A program made the translations under genes and the position numbers. The notes beneath the pieces are model-generated. The model was not told the DNA's origin, made no database searches, and saw only the letters and a program-made list of their open reading frames with translations. DNA of 21,628 bases, taken from Candidatus Lambdaproteobacteria bacterium. Its GTDB lineage: Bacteria; SAR324; NAC60-12. The DNA is taken from assembly GCA_012964265.1 (NCBI GenBank), contig DTUH01000017.1, positions 1 through 21,628 of the forward strand, in the 5' to 3' direction. This document shows positions 1 to 6,435 of the stretch, piece by piece (within the stretch, counting starts at the first letter, position 1; every line of letters starts with the position of its first letter).

Positions 1-894
1 ACCTGGATTATAGATGTTGACCCATCCATTACGGGCACGGACTTTTTCCCACTCAGGTGTTTTGTACATTTTACCCAGCACCTCAATGTAGGCTTTCCGC
101 ATATTGCTCGGCAGGTCAGGAGCAGCAAAAAATCCTCTCCAATTTACAAATGTCACATTGTAACCCTGCTCAATCAATGTCGGCGCACCAGGAGCGGCAT
201 CAACACGTTCCTGCGAAGTCACAGCGATGATCCGGACTTTTCCGGCGTTTGCCATGCTCACTGCTTCAGAGAATCCGGTGGAAAGGGCATCAACTTCTCC
301 GGAAAGAAGACCGGCCATTGCCTTCCCTCCACCATCAAATGGTATGTACTTTACTTTTGTCGGGTCTGCTCCGGCAGCTTTGAAGGCCATTGCAGGAACG
401 AGATGATCCATACTTCCCGGAACAGAACCACCGCCTATGGCGACTTTTTCCGGATTTTTCTTGTATGCGGTAACGAGGTCTTTGAAGTTCTTGTAAGAAC
501 TATCTGCAGGCACTACGAGCGCTGCATAGTCACCGATGGTTCCGGCAATCAAGGTCAGATCCCGAAAATTCTGCGGGAACACCTTAGTCAATGAACGAAT
601 GACAATTGGTGTTGAATTTACCATCAGGGTACCATGATTACTCATGGAATTTTCGATGAGGTAGCCAATGGCTTTACCACCACCACCACCGGACATATTT
701 TCAAATGTGGCCGAATCAATCAGGCCTGCTTTAGTCAGGGCTTCTCCGGTACCACGAGCTGTACCGTCCCAACCTCCACCGGCACCGCCGGGGATAAGAA
801 AGTGAATTTTCTTGATTTCAACCGCAGAGAGACTTCCCAGGGAAATAGTAACCGAGGCAAGCGCTACTGCAAATAACTTCGCTAGTTTTTTCAT
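1..894 (-). CDS. TctC/Bug-family periplasmic solute-binding protein, 3' end cut off
   Basis: Read on the minus strand from ATG 892-894, the frame stays open for 298 codons to the window edge, so the C-terminus is missing (family usually about 320 residues). The start MKKLAKLFAVALASVTISLGSLSA is a typical Sec signal peptide, and CTGGAGA lies about 6 bases before the ATG. The mature part begins with IHFLIPGGAGGGWDGTAR, the first ligand-loop motif of the TctC family, here in the GGGWD form rather than the PGG-TD form of many Bug proteins. GGGSVPGSMDHLVP follows near residue 155 and VNWRGFFAAPDLP near 255. The family delivers carboxylates such as citrate or dicarboxylates to a TctAB membrane pair, whose genes, if linked, lie beyond the left edge. 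The ligand cannot be read from sequence. The CitA-type sensor at 6436 and matB at 8898 hint at organic-acid use. The family call is secure. Confidence 0.93.
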   Translation of the reverse strand, partial: MKKLAKLFAVALASVTISLGSLSAVEIKKIHFLIPGGAGGGWDGTARGTGEALTKAGLIDSATFENMSGGGGGKAIGYLIENSMSNHGTLMVNSTPIVIRSLTKVFPQNFRDLTLIAGTIGDYAALVVPADSSYKNFKDLVTAYKKNPEKVAIGGGSVPGSMDHLVPAMAFKAAGADPTKVKYIPFDGGGKAMAGLLSGEVDALSTGFSEAVSMANAGKVRIIAVTSQERVDAAPGAPTLIEQGYNVTFVNWRGFFAAPDLPSNMRKAYIEVLGKMYKTPEWEKVRARNGWVNIYNPG

Positions 895-928
895 AATATT
901 CTCCAGAAAAAATTAAGTATTGAAGAAA

Positions 929-973
929 CCGGCCTGGGCCGGAACTATGGTAAAAACACAGAAACCGTGTTTT
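929..973 (-). promoter_or_regulatory. Two inverted repeats in the tctC-like leader
   Basis: CCGGCC-TG-GGCCGG (929-942) lies 35 bases from the tctC-like start codon and folds as a 5-bp stem with a 4-base loop. AAAACAC-N7-GTGTTTT (953-973) is a perfect 7-bp stem with a 7-base loop. Both fall inside the predicted leader of the minus-strand transcript. No U-tract follows either on that strand, so they look more like leader structures or protein sites than terminators. Function unknown. Confidence 0.35.
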
Positions 974-1168
974 AGTTTATCCACTTCTGTCCTCAATCAA
1001 AGAATCGAAGTGAAACGTTTCGTAGTTAAAAGACATCTTAAAGACTAAAAGCAGCAATGAGTCTGTATTGATTTAACTGTGATGAAAAATTATGGACTAT
1101 CCCACTGCCATTGCCACAGTGGTGAGAAAATCGAACCATATACAATTTTGGCCTTTCAAGCAAATTCA

Positions 1169-1189
1169 CAGATTTAAACCGGAAATCTG
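1169..1189. repeat. Perfect inverted repeat CAGATTT-N7-AAATCTG
   Basis: Seven-base arms separated by AAACCGG, 21 bases in all. It lies about 20 bases downstream of the predicted start of the minus-strand (tctC) transcript, where a repressor or a leader hairpin could act. It is a sequence observation only, and a repeat of this size can arise by chance in a 600-base spacer. Confidence 0.4.
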
Positions 1190-1213
1190 CAAGAGTGCAT
1201 TTACGATAAGCAA

Positions 1214-1242
1214 ATGATAAACTGTCAAAATGAAGCTGTCAA
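1214..1242 (-). promoter_or_regulatory. Candidate sigma70 promoter for the tctC-like gene
   Basis: On the minus strand the -35 is TTGACA (complement of 1237-1242, perfect consensus), then a 17-base spacer, then -10 TATCAT (complement of 1214-1219, five of six). Transcription would start near 1207 and leave a long leader of about 310 bases before the ATG at 894. Confidence 0.4.
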
Positions 1243-1301
1243 GATTACGCAGATAAAGAGTTTTCTTTTTGTTTGCTTCATTTAGTTCATTTTGTTCACA
1301 A

Positions 1302-1331
1302 TTGATAATTTCAACCCAGAAATATTACAAT
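1302..1331 (+). promoter_or_regulatory. Candidate sigma70 promoter for the decarboxylase
   Basis: TTGATA (1302-1307), an 18-base spacer and TACAAT (1326-1331), each five of six to consensus. It points toward the decarboxylase start at 1524 with a leader of about 185 bases, and it is arranged back to back with the minus-strand candidate at 1214-1242. Confidence 0.35.
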
Positions 1332-1523
1332 GTATTCGTTAAATGCTGCTTCAAAGACGAATTTATTTGCCATGAATTCTGCTTGGATCTTGACTCTAAA
1401 GCCACAACGTTACTGAATGCATTGGCAAGCAAATAGTTAGCAGAGACAACATCTTTATGACCGGCCTAAAAGAGTCGCGAAGCGTAGTTAAATTATCAAC
1501 ATAAAATTATTGAGGATATTTTC

Positions 1524-2975
1524 GTGAAATACAGCGAATTGGGATATTGGCTAAAAAAGTCTGCCGAATGGGTAGAAGGATATTACAAGCAGCTTGACGA
1601 CCAGCCCCTCAGACCAAAGCAGTCACCCGGAAAATTTAAGGCATTATTACCCCTCTCGCCGCCTCAGTCAAGCCAGCCCGTGGCCGACATCATGGCCGAT
1701 TTTAAACGTATAGTACCAAGTTCCATGACCCACTGGCAGCATCCGCGTTTTTTTGCTTATTTCCCCTCAAACGCCGCACCTGCTTCAATATTGGCTGAGA
1801 GTTTGGTCAATGCCATGGGTGCACAGGCCATGTTATGGCAAACCTCACCTGCCGCTACAGAAATGGAACAGGTAATGGTGGATTGGTTGCGGCAGGCATT
1901 GGGTTTACGGGAAGGGTTTACCGGCACCATTCATGACACCGCCACCACCACTACCCTGTGCGCGGTATTGACAATGCGCGAAAGAACTTTGAATTTTAAA
2001 GGCCTGACTGAAGGTATGAGCGGCGCACCGAGATTACGTATTTATGCGTCCAGTCAAACCCATAGTTCGGTGGATAAGGGAGTGCGTTTGTCTGGTATTG
2101 GCCAGCAAAATCTCATTAAAATTGCCGTAGACCAAAATATGTCCATGGATGTGTCAGTATTACGCCGCCAGATTGAAGATGATTTGGCGAAAGGCTATGT
2201 ACCTGCGGGTGTAGTATTGTGTGTCGGCGGCACCTCAACCGGTGCGTCAGATAACATTGCTGAGATCATTGCCTTGGCTAAGGAGTTTGATCTTTATACC
2301 CATGTGGATGCAGCCTGGGCCGGGTCGGCCATGATTTGCCCTGAATTCCGGCAGTACTGGCAGGGCGTCGATGGTGCCGATTCCATTGTTTTTAACCCCC
2401 ATAAATGGTTGGGTGCCCAGTTTGATTGTTCGGTGCAGTTTTTGGCAGACCCTACGCCACAAGTAAATACACTGGGTCTAAGACCCGCCTACCTGCAAAC
2501 CCTGGACGCAGAAGAAGTCACCAACTTTAATGAATGGACCATACCGTTGGGACGTCGCTTCCGGGCTTTGAAAATTTGGTTTGTGATGCGTGCAGAGGGT
2601 CTTGATGGGTTACAGGGCATGATACGAAACCATGTAGCCTGGGCGAAAAAATTGGCACGCAAATATGACCAGGACCCGGAGTATAAAATCGTAACTGACT
2701 GCCCATTTGGTTTGTTTACCTTTCAGTATTGCCCCGCCGGGCAAAATGCTAATGTGGCCACAAAAAATCTGTTGAACGCAGTTAATGAGGACGGCCGAAC
2801 CTACCTCACTCAAACACTTGTTGACGAACAGTTTGTGATACGGGTTTCAGTAGGACCCATTTCCTGTGTGGAAAAGGATGTGATGAGTGTTTATACAATC
2901 TGCAAGGAACTACAAAACCAGGGAAGTCCAACGATTGATTCGTTAAATGGGACTGGAGTCAATAGTTCTCAGTAA
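1524..2975 (+). CDS. Aromatic-L-amino-acid decarboxylase family (group II PLP-dependent)
   Basis: A 483-residue group II decarboxylase, the usual length for DOPA/tryptophan/tyrosine decarboxylases. HWQHPRFFAYFP and MLWQTSPAATEMEQ near residues 70-120 are the family N-terminal signature. H180 in SSQTHSSVDKG would stack on PLP, D262 in HVDAAW would contact the pyridine nitrogen, and K294 in NPHKWLG is the Schiff-base lysine. IPLGRRFRALKIWFV follows. Oddity: the catalytic-loop residue that is Tyr in human DDC (TDYRHWQIPLGRRF) aligns with F335 (TNFNEWTIPLGRRF). In plant homologues Tyr-to-Phe at this site turns a decarboxylase into an aldehyde synthase. The start is GTG 1524 with TGAGGA 7 bases upstream. 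The gene is more GC-rich than its neighbours (50-55% in four lines counted) and has its own promoter and 3' hairpin. Substrate (Tyr, Trp, Phe or DOPA) is not determined. Confidence 0.93.
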   Translation: MKYSELGYWLKKSAEWVEGYYKQLDDQPLRPKQSPGKFKALLPLSPPQSSQPVADIMADFKRIVPSSMTHWQHPRFFAYFPSNAAPASILAESLVNAMGAQAMLWQTSPAATEMEQVMVDWLRQALGLREGFTGTIHDTATTTTLCAVLTMRERTLNFKGLTEGMSGAPRLRIYASSQTHSSVDKGVRLSGIGQQNLIKIAVDQNMSMDVSVLRRQIEDDLAKGYVPAGVVLCVGGTSTGASDNIAEIIALAKEFDLYTHVDAAWAGSAMICPEFRQYWQGVDGADSIVFNPHKWLGAQFDCSVQFLADPTPQVNTLGLRPAYLQTLDAEEVTNFNEWTIPLGRRFRALKIWFVMRAEGLDGLQGMIRNHVAWAKKLARKYDQDPEYKIVTDCPFGLFTFQYCPAGQNANVATKNLLNAVNEDGRTYLTQTLVDEQFVIRVSVGPISCVEKDVMSVYTICKELQNQGSPTIDSLNGTGVNSSQ

Positions 2976-2990
2976 ACACACCTACTGAGA
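2967..2990 (+). terminator. Hairpin across the decarboxylase stop codon, possible terminator
   Basis: TCTCAGTA-N8-TACTGAGA is a perfect 8-bp stem with an 8-base loop that includes the TAA stop at 2973-2975. It is followed by TATTTTACC, a short and imperfect U-rich run. It would separate the decarboxylase transcript from the hpd operon. Confidence 0.4.
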
Positions 2991-3054
2991 TATTTTACCT
3001 GCAAGGGTTTTTAGAAATGCCCAATTATTATAGTTTAAATAAAGGAGTAGTCAA

Positions 3055-4137
3055 ATGACTGATTTATTTGAAAATCCGATGGGTTTGGACGGTTTTGAAT
3101 TTGTGGAGTTTGCATCTCCAGAACGCGGTTTGCTGGAACCGGTATTTGAATTATTGGGGTTTTCGCATGTCGCCAATCACAAATCAAAAGATGTTAAACT
3201 CTACCGTCAGGGCGGAATCAACTTCATTATCAATTATGAGAAAAACAGTTCAGCCTATTTTTTTGCGGAGGAACATGGTCCTTCTGCGTGCGGAATGGCT
3301 TTTCGTGTAAAAAACTCTCAAGCTGCTTACTCACGTGCCCTTGAGTTGGGCGCGCAACCGATTGAGATTCCGGTTGGCCCGATGGAGCTACGTTTACCCG
3401 CTATCAAAGGAATCGGCGGGGCTCCTCTGTATTTGATAGATCGTTACCAGGACGGTTCTTCAATTTACGACATCGATTTCACTTTTTTAGCAGGAGCAGA
3501 ATTGCATCCGGTAGGCTGTGACTTTAAAACGATCGACCACCTTACGCATAATGTTTGCCGTGGCCGTTTGGATTACTGGGCAAATTTTTACGAACATCTA
3601 TTCAATTTTCGTCAGATACGCTATTTTGATATTAAAGGAAAGCATACGGGACTTTTTTCAAAAGCAATAACTGCTCCGGATGGTCGCATTCGAATTCCAC
3701 TGAATGAGGAGGCCTCACAGGGAACAGGGCAAATTGAAGAGTATTTGATGGCCTATAATGGAGAGGGAATCCAGCATATTGCACTGGGTACAGATGATCT
3801 TTTTTCAAGCTGGGACAAACTCAAAGCCCGGAGTCTCAAATTTATGAAACCCCCGCCGGAGACTTATTACAAAATGTTGGGAGAGCGCTTGCCAGGTCAC
3901 GGTGAACCTCTGGAGGAATTGCAACCGAGAGGAATTTTGTTGGATGGATCTACCAAAAACGGAGCACCGCGCTTGTTATTGCAAATTTTTTCTGAGAACA
4001 TGATTGGCCCGGTCTTTTTTGAATTCATTCAACGCAAAAAAAATGATGGTTTTGGAGAAGGAAACTTTAAAGCATTATTTGAATCCATAGAACGCGACAA
4101 AATGGAACGCGGTGTGATTGAAAACAAAGAAAACTAA
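3055..4137 (+). CDS. hpd: 4-hydroxyphenylpyruvate dioxygenase
   Basis: A 360-residue enzyme that converts 4-hydroxyphenylpyruvate, the transamination product of tyrosine, to homogentisate using Fe(II) and O2 in the cytosol. The 2-His-1-carboxylate iron site is complete: H162 in IDHLTHNV, H241 in IQHIALGTDD, and E323 in PVFFEFIQRK, each one residue from the positions in the Pseudomonas enzyme. The C-terminal signature GFGEGNFKALFESIERDKMERGV is intact, as is the ERLPGH segment. There is an N-terminal vestigial VOC module at about 10-130 and a catalytic VOC module at about 155-345. A strong AAGGAG (3042-3046 region) lies 7-8 bases before the ATG. It is first in an operon with the VOC gene, the FAH-family gene and maiA. 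Confidence 0.97.
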   Translation: MTDLFENPMGLDGFEFVEFASPERGLLEPVFELLGFSHVANHKSKDVKLYRQGGINFIINYEKNSSAYFFAEEHGPSACGMAFRVKNSQAAYSRALELGAQPIEIPVGPMELRLPAIKGIGGAPLYLIDRYQDGSSIYDIDFTFLAGAELHPVGCDFKTIDHLTHNVCRGRLDYWANFYEHLFNFRQIRYFDIKGKHTGLFSKAITAPDGRIRIPLNEEASQGTGQIEEYLMAYNGEGIQHIALGTDDLFSSWDKLKARSLKFMKPPPETYYKMLGERLPGHGEPLEELQPRGILLDGSTKNGAPRLLLQIFSENMIGPVFFEFIQRKKNDGFGEGNFKALFESIERDKMERGVIENKEN

Positions 4138-4147
4138 GGAGGATTAA

Positions 4148-4708
4148 GTGGATATTAAACGTATTCACCATGTGGCTTACCGTTGTAATAATGCCAGGGA
4201 AACTGTAGAGTTTTATCAGAGAGTAATGGGGATGGATTTCCAACTGGCAATTGCGGAAAATGAAGTGCCTTCTACAAAAGAACCCGATCCTTATATGCAC
4301 GTTTTCATGGATGCCGGTAACGGTAATGTCCTGGCGTTTTTTGAAATCCCAAACTCGCCGCCCATGCAGAAAGACCCAAACACTCCGGATTGGGTACAGC
4401 ATATAGCTTTTGAGGTTGAGGATTTGCCCACCTTGTTGGCAGCCAAGACTCATATTGAAGCTGAAGGTCTGGATGCGTTAGGGCCGGTGGATCACACCAT
4501 CTTCAAATCCATTTATTTTTTTGATCCTAACGGACACAGACTGGAACTGGCTACAAATACAGCTAAAGCCGGAATGTTGGAAAATCTGCATGAAGTAGCT
4601 CCGGCAATGATTGCAGAATGGGATCAGACCAAGAAAGCTCCTAATCACGCCGCATGGCTGCACGACGGCTCATTCAGCACCAATAAAATCAACAGTAAGG
4701 AAGAATAA
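4148..4708 (+). CDS. VOC-superfamily metalloprotein in the homogentisate operon
   Basis: A 186-residue protein with one vicinal-oxygen-chelate (glyoxalase/extradiol dioxygenase) domain at about residues 4-140. Likely metal ligands are H7 or H8 (RIHHVAY), H85 (VQHIAFEVED) and E133 (GHRLELATN), with E66 (AFFEIP) as a fourth candidate. A residue set of H-H-E fits a dioxygenase, and one that includes E66 fits glyoxalase I-type enzymes. The start is GTG 4148, decided by an excellent AAGGAGG at 4136-4142 that overlaps the hpd stop. The TAA stop directly abuts the ATG of the next gene, so the genes are translationally coupled. Between hpd and the FAH-family gene one expects homogentisate 1,2-dioxygenase (hmgA, a cupin-fold protein), which is absent from the window. 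Whether this VOC protein fills that step is a hypothesis. A glyoxalase-like side role is equally possible. Confidence 0.85.
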   Translation: MDIKRIHHVAYRCNNARETVEFYQRVMGMDFQLAIAENEVPSTKEPDPYMHVFMDAGNGNVLAFFEIPNSPPMQKDPNTPDWVQHIAFEVEDLPTLLAAKTHIEAEGLDALGPVDHTIFKSIYFFDPNGHRLELATNTAKAGMLENLHEVAPAMIAEWDQTKKAPNHAAWLHDGSFSTNKINSKEE

Positions 4709-5689
4709 ATGAAACTGGCATCCCTTAAAAGCGGACGTGACGGCCGTTTAGTGGTAGTACACAAAGCCCTGAACAGTTGTGTGTCTGTTACAGAAATCGC
4801 ACCGACTTTGCAAAGTGCATTGGACAATTGGTCAAAATGTGAGCCTCTTTTGCGTGAGACCTATCTGGCACTGGAAGCAAATAAAATTTCTTTCGAAACT
4901 TTTGATCCCTCCACCTGTGCTTCACCTTTACCAAGAGCGTTTCACTGGGTGGATGGCAGTGCTTAGGTCAATCATGTGGAATTGGTACGCAAGGCCCGCA
5001 ATGCTGAAATGCCGAAAAGTTTCTGGAGTGAACCATTGGTCTACCAGGGCGGCTCGGATACTTTTTTGGATCCTATGGAGCCCATTCAAATTGCTGAAGA
5101 AGCCTGGGGAATTGATTTTGAAGCGGAAGTTGCAGTAATTGTGGATGATGTTCCAATGGGAGTCCCGGAAGAAGAAGCTGGTCAACACATTCAATTATTG
5201 ATGATAGTTAATGATGTCTCTATTCGTAATTTGATTCCGGGAGAATTGGCAAAAGGATTCGGATTTTATCAATCAAAACCTTCAAGCGCTTTTTCTCCGG
5301 TGGCTGTAACTCCGGATGCTCTCGGAGAAGCATGGTCTGACGGAAAACTTCATTTGCCCTTGCGTGTAACTCTCAACGACAAGTTGATTGGAGAACCCAA
5401 CGCCGGTGTTGACATGACTTTTAATTTTCCGCGCTTGATTGCTCATGTTGCAAAAAGCAGGGCTTTGTGTTCCGAAACAATAATTGGTTCCGGAACGGTT
5501 TCAAATGTCGATCGCTCCAGCGGCTCTTGCTGCCTTGCAGAAGTCAGGATGCTCGAAATAATTGCCGATGGAAAACCGAAAACCGAATTTATGAAATTCG
5601 GCGACTGCGTTAGTATTGAAATGTTTGACTCAAAAGGTGACTCCATTTTTGGCGAAATCGAGCAGCAGGTTCAGCCTTATCGGAATTAA
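4709..5689 (+). pseudogene. Fumarylacetoacetate hydrolase family gene interrupted by an in-frame TAG
   Basis: Read through codon 86, the frame gives a full 326-residue bacterial fumarylacetoacetase-family protein, the last step of tyrosine catabolism (fumarylacetoacetate to fumarate plus acetoacetate). Residues 1-80 are the N-terminal FAA hydrolase domain and 90-326 the catalytic domain. The metal ligands are present: E138 and E140 in DFEAEVAV and D169 in NDVSIRN. At 4964-4966 a TAG stands where relatives have Tyr in WVDGSAYVNHVELVRKAR. TAC or TAT to TAG is one base change. Everything after it is intact and in the same frame, with normal codon use. Possible explanations are a recent nonsense mutation, a sequencing error, amber suppression, or reinitiation at ATG 4976. 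The ATG at 4709 abuts the VOC stop, with AAGGAAG just before. Confidence 0.85.
4976..5689 (+). CDS. Catalytic domain of the FAH-family protein, possible restart after the TAG
   Basis: ATG 4976 is in the original frame and lies nine bases after the TAG at 4964-4966, close enough for a terminating ribosome to restart. An AGG (4965-4967) is the only Shine-Dalgarno-like element. The 237-residue product begins MELVRKARNAEMP and would contain the whole catalytic domain, including PGELAKGFGFYQSKPSSAFSPV and the acidic metal ligands, but lack the N-terminal domain. Whether it is made or active cannot be told from sequence. It is an alternative reading of the interrupted gene, not an additional gene. 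Confidence 0.5.
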   Translation: MELVRKARNAEMPKSFWSEPLVYQGGSDTFLDPMEPIQIAEEAWGIDFEAEVAVIVDDVPMGVPEEEAGQHIQLLMIVNDVSIRNLIPGELAKGFGFYQSKPSSAFSPVAVTPDALGEAWSDGKLHLPLRVTLNDKLIGEPNAGVDMTFNFPRLIAHVAKSRALCSETIIGSGTVSNVDRSSGSCCLAEVRMLEIIADGKPKTEFMKFGDCVSIEMFDSKGDSIFGEIEQQVQPYRN

Positions 5690-5716
5690 TTCGTTTAGGT
5701 CAACGAGAAGTAAAAC

Positions 5717-6364
5717 ATGTTGAAATTATACGGTTATTATCGCTCGTCTGCCGCCTTTCGTGTGCGTATTGCATTGGAACTCAAATCTCTGAACTGGGAA
5801 TCTGTTCCAATTAATTTGCGAATCGGGGAACAAAAAAACGAATCTTTTCTTCATCATAACCCTCAGGGATTGGTTCCAGTTCTCGAGTCAAGCGGTCGGT
5901 TTCTCGCTCAGTCCCTCGCCATCATTGAGTACATTGAAGAACTTCATCCTGAACCTCAACTGTTACCGTCCAGTATTGAGGGACGTGCGCATGTCCGCGG
6001 CATGGCTCACCAAATTGCAATGGAGATGCATCCCTTAAATAATTTACGAGTTCTTAAGTATCTGGAAAATGAGTTGGGTTTGAAGGAAGAAAAAAAATCT
6101 ATCTGGTATCAACACTGGATTGCGGAAGGCTTTAACGCATTTGAAAAAACTTTGAAAAATTCCGACTCTGAGGGTCATTTTTGTTTTGGCGATAGGCCGA
6201 GCCTGGCTGATGTCTGCTTAATACCACAGGTTTACAATGGACTGCGTTTTAAGTGCGATCTTTCCGGTTATCCTCGCATCCAATCCATCTGGGATCACTG
6301 CATGAATCTGGACGTGTTCAAACGCGCAGCACCGGAAAATCAGCTCGATGCTAAAACGGGTTAA
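5717..6364 (+). CDS. maiA: Maleylacetoacetate isomerase (zeta-class GST)
   Basis: A 215-residue glutathione-dependent isomerase converting maleylacetoacetate to fumarylacetoacetate, the step between ring cleavage and fumarylacetoacetase. The zeta-class active-site signature is seen as YYRSSAAFRVRIAL (residues 7-20, with S10 and S11). The glutathione-site motif NPQGLVPVLE is near 49-58 and QSLAIIEYIEE near 66-76. A GST C-terminal helical domain fills about 85-210, with the ADVCLIPQVYN segment. It starts 27 bases after the FAH-family stop with GAGAAG upstream and is the last gene of the hpd operon. Finding maiA supports a complete homogentisate route, including a ring-cleavage enzyme, somewhere in this genome. 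Confidence 0.95.
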   Translation: MLKLYGYYRSSAAFRVRIALELKSLNWESVPINLRIGEQKNESFLHHNPQGLVPVLESSGRFLAQSLAIIEYIEELHPEPQLLPSSIEGRAHVRGMAHQIAMEMHPLNNLRVLKYLENELGLKEEKKSIWYQHWIAEGFNAFEKTLKNSDSEGHFCFGDRPSLADVCLIPQVYNGLRFKCDLSGYPRIQSIWDHCMNLDVFKRAAPENQLDAKTG

Positions 6365-6387
6365 CTCTCAACTGACCACAACCCGTT
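6355..6387 (+). terminator. Inverted repeat at the end of maiA, weak terminator candidate
   Basis: AACGGGTT-N17-AACCCGTT gives a perfect 8-bp stem with a 17-base loop spanning the maiA stop. The next bases are CGGTAAAA, so there is no U-tract on the plus strand. It may mark the mRNA 3' end of the hpd operon or simply stabilise it. Confidence 0.25.
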
Positions 6388-6435
6388 CGGTAAAATCCAA
6401 CTTTTGAGTTTGCGCTATTGATACCCGAAATTATT

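Larger units (their letters stand above)
895..1523. other. 629-base divergent intergenic region between tctC-like gene and decarboxylase
   Basis: AT-rich spacer with no coding potential that I can support. It holds candidate promoters for both flanking genes (1214-1242 minus, 1302-1331 plus), inverted repeats at 929-942, 953-973 and 1169-1189, and the 10-bp palindrome GAAACGTTTC at 1012-1021. CGAAG plus CGTAGTTAAA occurs twice: at 1006-1030 with 10 bases between the parts, and contiguously at 1478-1492. CCGGCCT also occurs near each copy (929 and 1461). The two copies sit in front of the two divergent genes, as would suit a shared regulator. Confidence 0.6.

Noticed and set aside
403..876. 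Two plus-strand frames opposite the tctC-like gene
   Set aside because: The minus strand encodes a clear TctC-family protein throughout. The plus frames are short and featureless.
4779..5138. 119-residue frame overlapping the TAG in the FAH-family gene, considered as a frameshift bypass
   Set aside because: It is in another frame and its residues do not match the family. The true frame continues unchanged after the TAG, so no frameshift is needed.
6418..6435. TTG 6418 as the start of the sensor kinase
   Set aside because: No Shine-Dalgarno, and ATG 6436 is in frame with the complete first membrane segment. The extra six residues add nothing, though the choice is not certain.
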